64,000 nt of DNA, taken from assembly GCA_003864495.1 (NCBI GenBank), contig ML133422.1, positions 1,544,420 to 1,608,419 on the forward strand, given 5' to 3'. A model generated the notes under the pieces. The model searched no databases. It saw only the letters and a list, made by a program, of their open reading frames with translations, and was not told the origin of the DNA. Positions 10,589 through 23,795 of this stretch are shown in pieces. The stretch's first letter is position 1, and the number at the start of each line of letters is the position of its first letter. Position numbers and translations under genes: made by a program. Origin of the DNA: Nemopilema nomurai. Its lineage: Eukaryota; Cnidaria; Scyphozoa; Rhizostomeae; Rhizostomatidae.

Positions 10589-13500
10589 TTAACTTTTCAT
10601 TGTAACTTTAACATGATGTATAGACATTTAAGAATCTGAAAGAATTTGCAGGCCCTAAGCAAAAAGGTAATTGTGACGTAATTCCCTCTAGAATTCCATC
10701 GTGTTTCAAGAAACATTTTACTCCGGGCCCCTAAAAAATTGATAATGACACTGAAAAATCCAACCTAGATGTTTCAACTTCACAACTCTTTCAACTTTTG
10801 GGAAAAACTATTTATAAACAAAAATTGCAATTTTAAAAGCCCAATTTTTGCGACGTTTGAAGCAACTTGGCAGGGTCTATTTCCTTCATCTTCTCTGGCC
10901 CTGATACTCATTGTTAAATGATCGCAAATTCTGAAAGAATTATACTTAGATTGAAATATGTTAGGTAAGTAAAGTGGAAATTCATCATTAAAACTCTTCC
11001 TAAGGCTTCGTACATTGCCAATCACAAAGTGGCAAAAATATTCAGTGGCGGAGGTTTGGATCACCTACAACCCACGTTTGATAAAATTTGAATTTCAAAA
11101 TCTGCATCACAATGAATTGCCATGGTGCACAACACGTGTGTACATTGAAACATGATTGCGGTATGACACACGGGGAAAACCTGATTCAAATTACCAGCTA
11201 ATATTTCACAGTCGCTTCATTATCAGTTGTGCTTGTGTAACGCACCACGAGAGGCCAATGCCAGACGTTAATGGGGGCACGAGGAGCTGCTGCCTCTTTA
11301 AAAATCTGCTTGAGGTGGGGAATCTATCTTGGTGGCCCTTGCAGCATCTCGTTCATGCCTCCTTTTAACAATTACAATAACTTAAGGGTGACCCTGTTCG
11401 CGTGACCGCTTTTTCTATATCAATTTTTATATCAGATTGACGATAAGGCCTTTTCCATTTATATGTCATTGTTGTGAATCTCTTTATCGGTACAATTACA
11501 ATTAAAAAGGTCTCTTATTAGGCATGCGCCCAGGCCAAAACATACGTGAGCATAGCATTTACGTGTACACACAGCCAGGGCTAAAAACTGTATGTCCCTA
11601 CATACATGGGCTGTACTGGGCAAGAGGACTCATTTAGCTTCAGGTAGTAAAGTGTCAACTTTTGCAAATTACTGGGTAATAGGGGTGGGGGGCTTACTGA
11701 GCATCTCAAAGGATCTTGGCCAGGCCCCCTAAATTGTGTTCCAGTGCTCAGGTCGGTAGATCAATCTCCATTTAAGGAAAAAGAGTTCATAAATCGGATT
11801 TACTTGACTCCTATAAGGAATGTGTGTCCACTGGTGTGACCAAACTAAATTTGAAGTGCGTAAACACTTCTTCCTGTGTGGGAAATCAGGATAATTCGAT
11901 ACGTTTCTACTACGTAACATCAAAAATATCATGGCTGAAACCTTACCATTCATGATGCCCAAACTACCGTGTATTTTTCTATGTGCAGTATTCGCCTGTC
12001 TCTTCACACCTCTTGCAATTTTCCATCGTTTTCGCGGAGGCCACAGCAATGTCTCTTTTCTGTTTGCCCATGTTCAACTTGCGGTCGTCGCTTATCTTTT
12101 CGGAATTCCGTGCCCCTTTGTTCAAAATAACAGATATAATGTCGAACTGTTTCACTCCCCGGCGTTTACGCGCCAATGACTAACTTGAAATGGCCCATTG
12201 CGTATAATTGGACGTAGTTCGGCAGTAGTTCTACGGTTTTGTGGATGTACGAGTTCTGCGGATGAAAAGTCCTACACGAAAAGGGAAAATAATAGTTTCC
12301 TAACCTAAAGACACAATGACATCCTAACTCCATTGTATAGCAAAGAGTTTTTCTTTTCTTATTTGAATAGGAAACATTGACCACATTTAATGGAGGCTTT
12401 TTTGTGGCATGCTGAATTTTCAATTGTGGAAAAATCTTTGACCATAGTTGTCACTGGCAGAAAAAGTTAACTACAATCCCTCTAGTATTTTTCATTTATT
12501 TGAACATCCATTAGATTTTACACAATGTCAATTTGGACTCTGCCCTATATTCAGTTGGACAGGAAAGATACGAGACACATAGGTTGAAGTATAAATCGAT
12601 TTGGCATGCTAAATTAAGCCCTTTGTTAGTGATAAGAAAAGAAATCAGATGAGAAATCTTATTGCTCAATCTGTGGCCGCCGTTTTCGGAAAAAGTTTTA
12701 CTGGACAACAAAGAGGTCAGTCTACAACCCTGGACAAAATATATTGGAACTCAAGTCATTTTCACAAAAACACCTAATACCACCGCCCCCTCTCCCCCAG
12801 TACAATGTTGCAAGTTGTAAATCAATGTGCCTTCCATACGCAACATTGCTGGTGGGGAACATAAATCTAAACCGCTCTCGACTTTTAAAGTGTGTTCCAA
12901 AACTTTTGTCCAAGACTGTAGATCATTTTGAGGCCATTGTTTCGGCACCGAAAAATGTACCACTCAGACTTCCATTTCCTACTTTCCACGCAGCAAAAAA
13001 CTGTTAAATTGTGAAAAATACCTACCAAATCCAATGCTGCACCGCAACACCAAAAAGGCCCCCCTAAATCTAAAAATTGAAATGATCACGAGCTCCTATT
13101 TGATCCGGCCCCCACCCTTAAGACGATTCCTACACCTCTGTTCGTGTTCTTTCAAATTCTACTACGTATATGACCATGAAAGATCTTTTTTGTAATGCCC
13201 TTCTTTGTTTTTTCACAGCCCCTGTTACACTCATGGTAAAAAAAACACCCATAGCATACGCAGAATTATTCACAAAAATGAAGAAATGAATTTCCAGAAT
13301 CTGAACCAATTTGTATTCATAAAACCAACATCATCATAAATACATTGCTGGGAATCTCTATTGATTACCTCAAAACTAAAATTTCCCAATTCATTAATTC
13401 AAAAATAATTGTAAAAATAATCGGCATTGACAAATTAATTCAGCGAAATTAATTCAAATAAATTCATTTTAGATCGTTCTTACATAGCTGTTGTTGGTGC

Positions 13501-15114
13501 AAGGTGAATTAGAAAGCTTGGATTGGAAATTGGATTGAGGGTACTCGAGGCCCAGCCCCTCGACCCTCGGTATTAACAGGGAGCCTAAGTGTTCAATGGT
13601 AACTTTACCATCGACATAAAATCAGTGACGGGGTGAGTATTATCTGGATGCTTAAATTGAAAGCAGTTTAGTAGACTGTTGACTCATTTACAGGTATTTC
13701 TTCCAATTATGACCTTGCTTTGTGCGAAGTCAGAAAACGGCTCAATAGTGGCCCCACTCTGTTTCAAGGCACAGGGCTTTTGCAAGCGGCCTATTTCAAA
13801 TCTGCTCTTACAGTCGTTTAACAATTAAACTTAAACATACATTAAACAAAATAAATTTAAACATTGGCAAAATAGTGCTTGTGATTCAAAATTAATTTAA
13901 ATATGGATTAATGGATGAATTTTACTTTCACGTCTATACCCTCGAATAACACCTTACTAAACAACCTATCGGTTGAATAGAGAAATGCATACAAGTCTAA
14001 AAGACACGCAGAGTTTTGACGTATCATGAGTGTGTGTGTGTGAGTGTGCTGTCAATGTAATTCTAAAGGATCGCTACGCAAAGCAAGAAGATAAATAGAG
14101 ATTGACGCAAACAGGAAATGTTCGGCATTAACTTGTTCATTAACCCAAGAGGTTCAGGCAAAGTTGGTCAACTGGATATACACCAAGGAACCAATGCCTT
14201 ACGTCATTGGCCCAATGCCCCAAGCATTCAAAACTAATATGGATAGGAAACTGACGTGGGATTTCGCTTTCAAAGTTGAACATTAACAAAGAAATAGCAA
14301 AAGCCTTAGATGCTGAAATTTGAAACTTTTGAAAAACTTTTAAATAGAAGGTTTTGTAACAAAAAGTGTTTGCAAAATCCGCCGGATTGGCATAAAGCGT
14401 TGCAAGAAAGCATGACCTGACAACTTTTCAATCTACTAGATCAATCTTAAAATCTTGAAGCCAAGTGACATTACCCATGTAGAAGCTTTGATATGAAAAC
14501 AAAATGTCCAGTAACAAAGATGCATGCAAGTCAAGAGTCAAATATCAATCTACCCTATACTAAATACGGAAGGTAAAACAACAACAACAACACATCCATG
14601 TCACATGACGTAACTGATATTTGTTAACGTTGGGAGAATTTCAAAATTTATCAGATGATGGTTGTTTATCCATCTGCGCCATATTTACTCGCGAAGGGCC
14701 AGGAGGGGGTGTGGCACGAATCAATTTCTGCGCAAGTTATAAACCGTTTATCATCTTTCACATCACACACAAGTACAATCATAGTGTAACATTACTAAAC
14801 GGATTTCATAATAACATTGCATCATAAAAATGTCAGCTGTTTAAGAAAAAAGCATCTCACGACAAAGGCCTACTGTAGTGCACGGCAGCTTGTCGAGGTG
14901 AAATCTAAACCTTTTATACCCCTTATACTTGATGTCAAATTTGAGATTTAGCTTGAGCCAAATACGACATTTTCTGAAGTGTCTGTCAGTGCCAAAAAGC
15001 GTTTGTCTAACCAGCATTGAAAACCCATTTCCCATCCATTTTGGAACACAGAAGTTGGTTCAATTTCATAGGTCACTCGTTTAGATCAGATTAACAGCCC
15101 CGTTTATTCTGCCT
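10589..15114. other. Non-coding stretch between the synaptotagmin genes
   Basis: It contains the upstream region of the diverged synaptotagmin and AT-rich spacer. No exon could be supported; the open frames (for example around 11.2, 12.0 and 12.8 kb) have no family resemblance or splice structure. A short GT run occurs at about 14033-14047. Confidence 0.4.
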
Positions 15115-15998
15115 GCAGCCATTCACTTCAAAACTGGCCAGAGAGTCGTTCCAGGGGGTAGCCATAGACACATCGTTTGCTGTTCATATCAACAAAGCAG
15201 TGACTACAGGCATAACCTGTGCCTTCAGGCATATGACATACTGCACAAAACTTCAATAATTTTGCAGCCATTCAACTCAAAACTGGCCAGAGAATTGTTC
15301 CAGGGGGTAGCCATTGACACATCGTTTGCTGTTCATATCAACAAAGCAGTGACTACAGGCATAACCGGTGCCTTCAGGCATAAGACATACTGCACAAAAC
15401 TTCACTAATTTTGCAGCCATTCAACTCAAAACTGGCCAGAGAATTGTTCCAGGGGGTAGCCATAGACACATCGTTTGCTGTTCATATCAACAAAGCAGTG
15501 ACTACAGGCATAACCGGTGCCTTCAGGCATATGACATACTGCACAAAACTTCATTAATTTTGCAGCCATTCAACTCAAAACTGGCCAGAGAATTGTTCCA
15601 GGGGGTAGCCATTGACACATCGTTTGCTGTTCATATCAACAAAGCAGTGGCTATAGGCATAACCTGTGCCTTCAGGCATATGATATACTGCACAAAACTT
15701 CAATAATTTTGCAGCCATTCAACTCAAAACTGGCCAGAGAATTGTTCCAGGGGGAAGCCATTGACACATCGTTTGCTGTTCATATCAACAAAGCAGTGGC
15801 TATAGGCATAACCTGTGCCTTCAGGCATATGACATACTGCACAAAACTTCGTTAATTTTGCAGCCATTCAACTCAAAACTGGCCATAGACACATCGCTTG
15901 CTGTCCATATCAATAAAACAGTTGCTACAGGCATGACCAGGCATATGACATACTGTACACAACTTGCTGGGTGCATTACATACACCGAGATAAAAACA
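15115..15998. repeat. 149-bp tandem repeat (five full units plus a shortened sixth)
   Basis: Units start at GCAGCCATTC at 15115, 15264, 15413, 15562, 15711 and 15860, exactly 149 bp apart. Each carries AACTGGCCAGAGA, CCAGGGGGTAGCCAT, ACACATCGTTTGCTG and TACTGCACAAAACTTC. The sixth unit has lost the segment after AACTGGCC and decays towards 16 kb. The period is not a multiple of three, so long frames inside it are incidental. It lies just downstream of the Syt7-like gene. Confidence 0.95.
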
Positions 15999-16171
15999 CA
16001 CAACGTACTTGAATACAACAGTAGACAAGCGCGAGTTCTGGTATGACTCTTTTTGCATCTCTTTACGTGAGAGATTTGAGGCATACTCAGCCCCTTCATT
16101 AGCAGCCTATTGCCTCCTTCGCTTCCAGTGCGATACTACGGACTATGTAATGGAAATCAAAATGCCTCCAT

Positions 16172-17907
16172 TCAATACTTGATAATTTTATGCCACATTG
16201 CAACGGGCTTTCTTGGGTTATTCATCATATCAGTCCAGTGCTTCAAGGACGTCCCAGCTGTCCTGTAACCTATGATCACCCGACCTATGGCCTCATTGGC
16301 CAGAATACGGTCAAAGTCCATAACAGTGAAAACAAACGAGATGTCTCTGATCTTATCGATTGGCACATCGAAGTCAAATACCTCGTTCCATACCGGGTTC
16401 AGGCATCTTTTCCTGATGCTAGTCTTCTTTTTATCGATGCGACTTCCACCAGACATCAGGTATACTTTAACGTATGGATCTGCAGTGGAAAAGAGATTTG
16501 AATACAAACGGTTTCCAAACTTACCTCTATTGAACGGGTAACGGGCGACCACGAGAAAGAAAAGTTTAGTGTCAGAAGCATGACGTAACTTGAATAGAAA
16601 CAACAAACTGACGTGGCAACTATACATACCACAACTGCCTGTTATGTCCATCACTTTGACATTACTGCATTTCATGACCACAATGGTGATTCGACCTTGG
16701 GTCGGGTTGTAGCACATCGAAATGAGAAGATCACCAAGGTAGTCCTAAGGAACACAGAGAATACAGACAACTGTAAAATGCAGATACGCTAGAGCTTATA
16801 TCTCTATTGGAAAAATTAAATGATTACAAATTTCACTGTTCTTATGACATTGATTAGAGTACTGCGCAAGGGCGTTGGTAACGGTCTCATTGTGGCAAAT
16901 GACGTCCTTGATCAACTATGCTTCAATGTGTTCGCAACTAGCTGAACAGATTTTGCACAACCAGTAAGCCTGATCAAAATCCGACAAGAACCTTAACTAC
17001 AAGTTGGCGGTGTATTCCGAAAAATGACGTCATCACTTACCGGATTCCGCTTACACGGCTTTAGCTCCTTGACATAAGCCACTGGTTCTGGCTGCAGGTG
17101 AACATCAGCTAAATTTAATTCGATTTCTCCAATTGGATCATTCCTTGAGAAGCGATCATAATCGAGAACTTGCATATAGACGGTCCTTTGCATAAGTTTC
17201 TGGTGGGGGAACCCTTCAAATGTGAACGCCTCGTTCCAAATTGGATTGAGGTTTTTCCGCTTTACACGGGTCTCGAGTTTGTGTTTCTTGTCAGGCAGAA
17301 GCAAAACCTTCACAAAAGGATCACTTGTACCGGACAAATCCTTTGCAGCAAGGCCGGTTGCTTTCTGTATATACAGTTTCAAAATCAAATTCTCAGCATT
17401 ATAACAAATTGTGAAATAAATTGTGCCCAGTTTCTCGCCAGAACCTCCCACAGGCAGCTCGGGTTCTTCCGGTATATCTGCTTGTCCATTGCCTCCAAAT
17501 ATTGCCGGATCTAATCCTTTCAGGATACTTTTATGCTCTCTGGACGGCGGCTGCACTTTGACTTCGGTGACGACTGGAGACATAGTTGGGGTCACGGCAC
17601 CATATTTGACGCTGCGCCTTCCGAACCCAGGCTCCCGTAATTGCCCCTTGGCAGGTGTCTCAGGTACTGAAGAGGCCCTTTCCTCGTGCGAAGGGAAAGT
17701 CAAAGTTGGAAATATCTCAGGCTCTTGGATCGAAGGAAGCAATTTCTTTTCAGGCCTATAGGGTTCTTCTACCTGTTCTTCTTCCTCTTCGTCTTTGTTT
17801 TTCTTCTTGAAACAATACGTACACAAAACGACAAAGCTCATCAATGTCACTACACTTGCAACTAAAGTCGGTATGATCCAGTCAAGATGGCGCGCGATTT
17901 GATGCAT
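16172..17907 (-). CDS. Synaptotagmin, Syt7-like
   Basis: Three exons: 17041-17907, 16630-16744, 16172-16479. They encode 429 aa, intron phases 0 and 1. Residues about 10-33 form one membrane segment, followed by a basic/acidic stretch ([11 protein letters not shown]) and a Pro-rich linker. C2A spans about 160-285, with [25 protein letters not shown] and [15 protein letters not shown]; ligands D190, D196, D249, D251 and D257 are all present. C2B spans about 290-425, with CDPYVKV, KKKT polybasic strand, NPVWNEVF and [14 protein letters not shown]. Ligands D322, D328, D382 and D384 are kept; the fifth is E390 instead of Asp. The end MWHKIIKY is normal. The C2A wording is closest to Syt7, a high-affinity calcium sensor for slow exocytosis and membrane repair. 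A splice acceptor 5 nt before the ATG (ending at about 17913) implies an upstream 5'UTR exon, or an N-terminal exon that I did not find. Confidence 0.93.
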
Positions 17908-18841
17908 CTCACCTGGAAAATAAACATTTGATTTAGCATATCGACAATAAAGAGAATTGACGAAACTGCTCTGCGCTTCAAGAAACGGAAAACTGGAACA
18001 TCAATATTATACCTTTCTTCTTAGTCCGGAGCAAACACAAATCGTATGGATGCTAGGAAAAGAAAAAGCACCCTTCACGGAAACAAGATACTGCTTTGTT
18101 GGAAAATATATTAGTCTTGACCGATTTCTAACGTTTCCCAAGTTATTCAGCTATTGATTTGCAATTTTTTATCGGAAATTTCATCAAGATGAAGGCCTGC
18201 TTTATGAAAGAAAGAAGGGTTGCAATAACAAATGTATAAAAGCTAGTCGTGATCCCTGGATCAGCCTAAAGATAGCTTTAAAATAAGTCAGGAAATCCAA
18301 GCAAGATGAAATTATTAGCATAACTAAAACTGCATTCTTGCTTTGACTAACCAACAAAGTCTTTCACTTGAAAACTATTGCTTCACTGTAAATATTTACA
18401 GCGCAGAATGACTTTTGACTGAGGTAAGAAGGTTAAAGACAGAGCTAGAACAATATTAAATTGACCATAGTCGGGAATATATTTCTCGTTTCGCAGCTGC
18501 GCATTCAAGTTTATTTTGACAGCCGCCCGCGTATTTACTGCAACATCCGTGATCAAATAAGCTCATAGAAATCCGAATAACATGTATTTGGACAAAGCTT
18601 AGACTCGGCGTAGATTTAAAACTTTGTAGGATAATGAAATAAAAGGACTTTATTGAAGAATAGCATGGTTTAGTTTGAAGTATTAATAATGATCATCTTT
18701 CACAGGCAAAACTCGATTGAAATTGCCTGTACATAAAGAATTTTACAGCTTAATACATTCTATCGTAATATTCGGTGGTGAATTACAGATGAAGCATATA
18801 ATTTCACAAGAGATTGAATTTCACAATAGCTAGAAAAAGCG

Positions 18842-19000
18842 GAACCAGTTTTTGTATACTCAAAGTACTTTTTTCGTCCGACACTCCGCAGACACCAAAA
18901 GCTGACAGAATAAATAGCCAGTTGCGGATCGAAAACACTAGAGGGTGATAAGCAGAGCGCGTGATTGGTTATAATTGACCAATCAGCGTTACTAAACACC
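18842..19000. repeat. Foldback-type MITE, left half
   Basis: It starts CCAGTTTTTGTATACTC, then AAGTACTTTTTTCGTCCGAC and AATAAATAGCCAGTTGCGG, the same order as the full element at 49121-49465. The matching right end is missing, so the copy is truncated. Confidence 0.65.
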
Positions 19001-19407
19001 CATCTTGACTGTTCACGTGACCGTTCTCACTTGGTATGATAAATTTCCTAAAAAATGGCTAAATTTAACAACGCTGTTTAGAAAAGTTGCAGCTGTGTGG
19101 GCAAAGGAAAACCACCGGCAAATAATTATCTTAAATTTGATTAAAATTGGGATGATCGCATTGCGAGACCACATAGTTTAATTCAATTTACTAAATGCTG
19201 GCATTCTACGGCCAATCTGAGGCGAACTTTCAACTTTTAGTTAAAAACTTCACAGAGTTTCCAGATACCTTGGCAGCAAACTGGTTGTCATAGAGCTTTT
19301 CTCTAGACCTATTGTAGTAAAAAATGATCTAACGAGACGTGAAAATTTCTCTTTTCACTACGTGAATGATCACGCAGAGACACTTATTCCATACAACTTG
19401 CGATAGA

Positions 19408-19570
19408 GTTTTGATTTTCAAAAGAATTTGACTTTCAAAAAGAGTTTTGATTATCAAAAGAATTTCGATTTTCAAAAAGAATTTAAATTTAAAAAGAATT
19501 TTGATTTTCAAAAGAATCTCGACCGTCAAAAAGAGTTTTGATTTTCAAAAGAATTTTGATTTTCTGAGAA
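19408..19570. repeat. Degenerate 18-19 bp minisatellite
   Basis: About eight to nine imperfect copies of a unit like GAATTTTGATTTTCAAAA, alternating AAGAATTT and AAGAGTTT forms. It has no coding meaning in either frame. Confidence 0.8.
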
Positions 19571-20106
19571 TTATGATTTAAAGACGGAGACAAGGAATCA
19601 CTATCTCGACTTAGCCTTGTGTTAAAGATCTATGCTACAGATGGCCATGGTCACACTCCTGAAAAAATGAAACATTCGTTACTGCACTATCTCCCACTGG
19701 AAAACTAGTCAAACTGGCTACAACCGGTTACCGAAAGTGTAGAAAATGTCCTCGTTATCAGAAATGAGGAGTTTACTTTGAGTGGATTTCCAGGCTTTGC
19801 CTAATTAAATAAGCTAAAAATAATTCGAAAAACCTATTGATCAATTTTAATTCAAATAATTATATCAACCAAATTAGTGCAATCTAGCCAAAACTATAGA
19901 AATTATATTACCCAAAGTAATTGAAGGAACTTCGTAAGTTTGAACAGGTGTGCTATACCAAATGGCTTAGATTGCAGTCTGTTGAATGGAAAACGATCAA
20001 CAAGGCTGATATCCACACTGTTGGGTCTTATTTGAAGAAAATCCACTTTGAAAGATGATTGTTCCTAGTTCAACCTGCGGACACTGGACCCTCTTTCACC
20101 TCTTAC

Positions 20107-20217
20107 CATTTGTTCCGATGCCCAAAACCCTCAAACAGCTCAACATCTTATCATATTTCTGTGCTTTTTGTTCATTTGACATGTCAATAGCTGCTAGCCC
20201 CATCTCCCCCACATCTC
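20107..20217 (-). CDS. Doubtful isolated exon
   Basis: Minus strand: an acceptor (ending GGGGTAG) and a donor (AATG/gtaaga) bound a frame reading DVGEMGLAAIDMSNEQKAQK and YDKMLSCLRVLGIGTN. The composition looks coding, but I recognise no family and found no partner exon. It may be a relic. Confidence 0.18.
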
Positions 20218-20885
20218 CTACCCCAAAGAAAATTTCGTTTACAAAGTGCAGTTTCCAGTCGATCTGAGAGGCTGGGCGCAAAAATGTTGCTAACGTTGAA
20301 CAATGTATTTCATACATTTATTGGGTATTTCCTCAAGCATTTTCTCCTTTTATTGGGAGCCTTTGTGATCGGCCTCCAAACATTTCATGAATTTCACACT
20401 CATAGTATCTTAATGGGCAGTGACTATAGAGCATTCGAAGACATAGAAAGCTGGGAATAGGAATACATTGAGGCAGAAAGGGGCACATTCATGAGGTGCA
20501 ACGAAACCTAATAATGAGAAGAGGGGGGAGGGCACGTGTCTCGATACCCCCAGTTTCTACATCTCTGATCAAGTTTTAGAGGACTCTCTCATTAGAAATG
20601 CTTTTCGCCAAAAGGCAGCCAAAACCTTCGCTATAGCTGGAAACACGCATTCCGCCCAGGATCCATGCTTACGACCAGCTGGCGGTCAGCTGCGGCTCTA
20701 ACTAATACGCCAGATTGGATCTGCACTAAAACCACGCGGCGCCTGCGTTGGCAGAAAACCGGCTCTTGCGGAGGATTAAAGAAGATCATAATCCATGGAA
20801 GCGTCAGTTAGTAAGCAAAACAATAACAACATGGCCAGCGGATATGAAGAATATGGCTTTGAATAATCGTTATACACTTGTCAAG

Positions 20886-23795
20886 GTACGGTATCCAATG
20901 TCTGTGCTACAACACGTTATGGAAGGAGGGTTATGTACGAAATGTCAAAGGACTCCTTGAAGCCTGATGTCAAAGGACAAACACTGTTGTTTCTTGTGAA
21001 TGCAACAGTTTCTGCTTCAATGAAGCGCATCCAGTATGATGTGTATGTTCATTTTCATAAGGCTCTGTATCCAATGTCTGTGCTACAACACGTAATGGAA
21101 GGAGGGTTATGTATGAAATGTATCCTTGAAGCCTAATGTCAAAGGACAAAAACTGTTGTTTCTTGTGAATGCAACAGTTTCTGCTTCAATGAAGCGCATC
21201 CAGTATGATGTGTATGTTCATTTTCATAAGGCTCTGTATCCAATGTCTGTGCTACAACACGTTATGGAAGGAGGGTTATGTACGAAATGTATCCGTGAAG
21301 CCTAATGTCAAAGGACAAACACTGTTGTTTATTGTGAATGCAACAGTTTCTGCTTCAATGAAGCGCATCCAGTATGATGTGTATGTTCATTTTCATAAGG
21401 CTCTGTATCCTACGTCTGTGCTACAACACGTTATGGAAGGAGGGTTATGTACGAAATGTATCCGTGAAGCCTAATGTCAAAGGACAAAAACTGTTGTTTC
21501 TTGTGAATGCAACAGTTTCTGCTTCAATGAAGCGCATCCAGTATGGTGTGTATGTTCAATTTCATAAGGCTCTGTATCCTATGTCTCTGCTACAACACGT
21601 TATGGAAGGAGGGTTATGTATGAAATGTATCCTTGAAGCCTAATGTCAAAGGACAAACACTGTTGTTTCTTGTGAATGCAACAGTTTCTGCTTCAATGAA
21701 GCGCATCCAGTATGATGTGTATGTTCAATTTCATAAGGCTCTGTATCCTATGTCTCTGCTACAACACGTTATGGAAGGAGGGTTATGTATGAAATGTATC
21801 CGTGAAGCCTAATGTCAAAGGACAAAAACTGTTGTTTCTTGTGAATGCAACAGTTTCTGCTTCAATGAAGCGCATCCAGTATGATGTGTATGTTCAATTT
21901 CATAAGGCTCTGTATCCTATGTCTCTGCTACAACACGTTATGGAAGGAGGGTTATGTATGAAATGTATCCTTGAAGCCTAATGTCAAAGGACAAACACTG
22001 TTGTTTCTTGTGAATGCAACAGTTTCTGCTTCAATGAAGCGCATCCAGTATGATGTGTATGTTCAATTTCATAAGGCTCTGTATCCTATGTCTCTGCTAC
22101 AACACGTTATGGAAGGAGGGTTATGTATGAAATGTATCCGTGAAGCCTAATGTCAAAGGACAAAAACTGTTGTTTCTTGTGAATGCAACAGTTTCTGCTT
22201 CAATGAAGCGCATCCAGTATGATGTGTATGTTCAATTTCATAAGGCTCTGTATCCAATGTCTGTGCTACAACACGTAATGGAAGGAGGGTTATGTATGAA
22301 ATGTATCCTTGAAGCCTAATGTCAAAGGACAAAAACTGTTGTTTCTTGTGAATGCAACAGTTTCTGCTTCAATGAAGCGCATCCAGTATGATGTGTATGT
22401 TCATTTGAATAGGGCTCTGTATCCAATGTCTGTGCTACAACACGTTATGGAAGGAGGGTTATGTACGAAATGTATCCGTGAAGCCTAATGTCAAAGGACA
22501 AACACTGTTGTTTCTTGTGAATGCAACAGTTTCTGCTTCAATGAAGCGCATCCAGTATGATGTGTATGTTCAATTTCATAAGGCTCTGTATCCTATGTCT
22601 CTGCTACAACACGTTATGGAAGGAGGGTTATGTATGAAATGTATCCTTGAAGCCTAATGTCAAAGGACAAACACTGTTGTTTCTTGTGAATGCAACAGTT
22701 TCTGCTTCAATGAAGCGCATCCAGTATGATGTGTATGTTCATTTTCATAAGGCTCTGTATCCTACGTCTGTGCTACAACACGTAATGGAAGGAGGGTTAT
22801 GTATGAAATGTATCCTTGAAGCCTAATGTCAAAGGACAAACACTGTTGTTTCTTGTGAATGCAACAGTTTCTGCTTCAATGAAGCGCATCCAGTATGATG
22901 TGTATGTTCATTTTCATAGGGCTCTGTATCCTACGTCTGTGCTACAACACGTTATGGAAGGAGGGTTATGTATGAAATGTATCCTTGAAGCCTAATGTCA
23001 AAGGACAAAAACTGTTGTTTCTTGTGAATGCAACAGTTTCTGCTTCAATGAAGCGCATCCAGTATGATGTGTATGTTCATTTTCATAGGGCTCTGTATCC
23101 AATGTCTGTGCTACAACACGTAATGGAAGGAGGGTTATGTATGAAATGTATCCTTGAAGCCTAATGTCAAAGGACAAAAACTGTTGTTTCTTGTGAATGC
23201 AACAGTTTCTGCTTCAATGAAGCGCATCCAGTATGATGTGTATGTTCATTTTCATAAGGCTCTGTATCCAATGTCTGTGCTACAACACGTAATGGAAGGA
23301 GGGTTATGTATGAAATGTATCCTTGAAGCCTAATGTCAAAGGACAAAAACTGTTGTTTCTTGTGAATGCAACAGTTTCTGCTTCAATGAAGCGCATCCAG
23401 TATGATGTGTATGTTCATTTTCATAAGGCTCTGTATCCAATGTCTGTGCTACAACACGTTATGGAAGGAGGGTTATGTACGAAATGTATCCGTGAAGCCT
23501 AATGTCAAAGGACAAAAACTGTTGTTTCTTGTGAATGCAACAGTTTCTGCTTCAATGAAGCGCATCCAGTATGGTGTGTATGTTCAATTTCATAAGGCTC
23601 TGTATCCAATGTCTGTGCTACAACACGTTATGGAAGGAGGGTTATGTATGAAATGTATCCTTGAAGCCTAATGTCAAAGGACAAAAACTGTTGTTTCTTG
23701 TGAATGCAACAGTTTCTGCTTCAATGAAGCGCATCCAGTATGATGTGTATGTTCATTTTCATAAGGCTCTGTATCCTATGTCTGTGCTACAGCTG
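20886..23795. repeat. 169-bp satellite array, about 17 units
   Basis: GTATCC anchors occur at 20891, 21067 and then every 169 bp to 23771 (16 exact periods). The first unit is 176 bp, with an extra CAAAGGACT-type segment. Units share CTACAACACGTTATGG, GGAGGGTTATGTA, TGTCAAAGGACAAA, AATGCAACAGTTTCTGCTTC and GCGCATCCAGTATG. Only about seven positions vary. The pair at 21574 and 21743 recurs at 21912 and 22081 with the same variant states, a 338-bp dimer. The period is 1 mod 3, so the 89-codon frames across it are by-products. The array ends abruptly at CTACAGCTG. Confidence 0.97.

Larger units (their letters stand above)
17908..20885. other. Upstream region of the Syt7-like gene; mostly non-coding
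   Basis: AT-rich, and expected to hold the Syt7-like promoter and 5'UTR exon. It contains a partial foldback repeat (18842-19000), a minisatellite (19408-19570) and one doubtful minus-strand exon (20107-20217). Confidence 0.4.

Noticed and set aside
12722..13007. Overlapping 60-90 codon frames on both strands
   Set aside because: No signal peptide, domain or splice context, and composition like the surrounding spacer.
15368..16099. ORFs of 90-112 codons around the 149-bp repeat
   Set aside because: They are by-products of the tandem repeat and are not conserved in frame from unit to unit.
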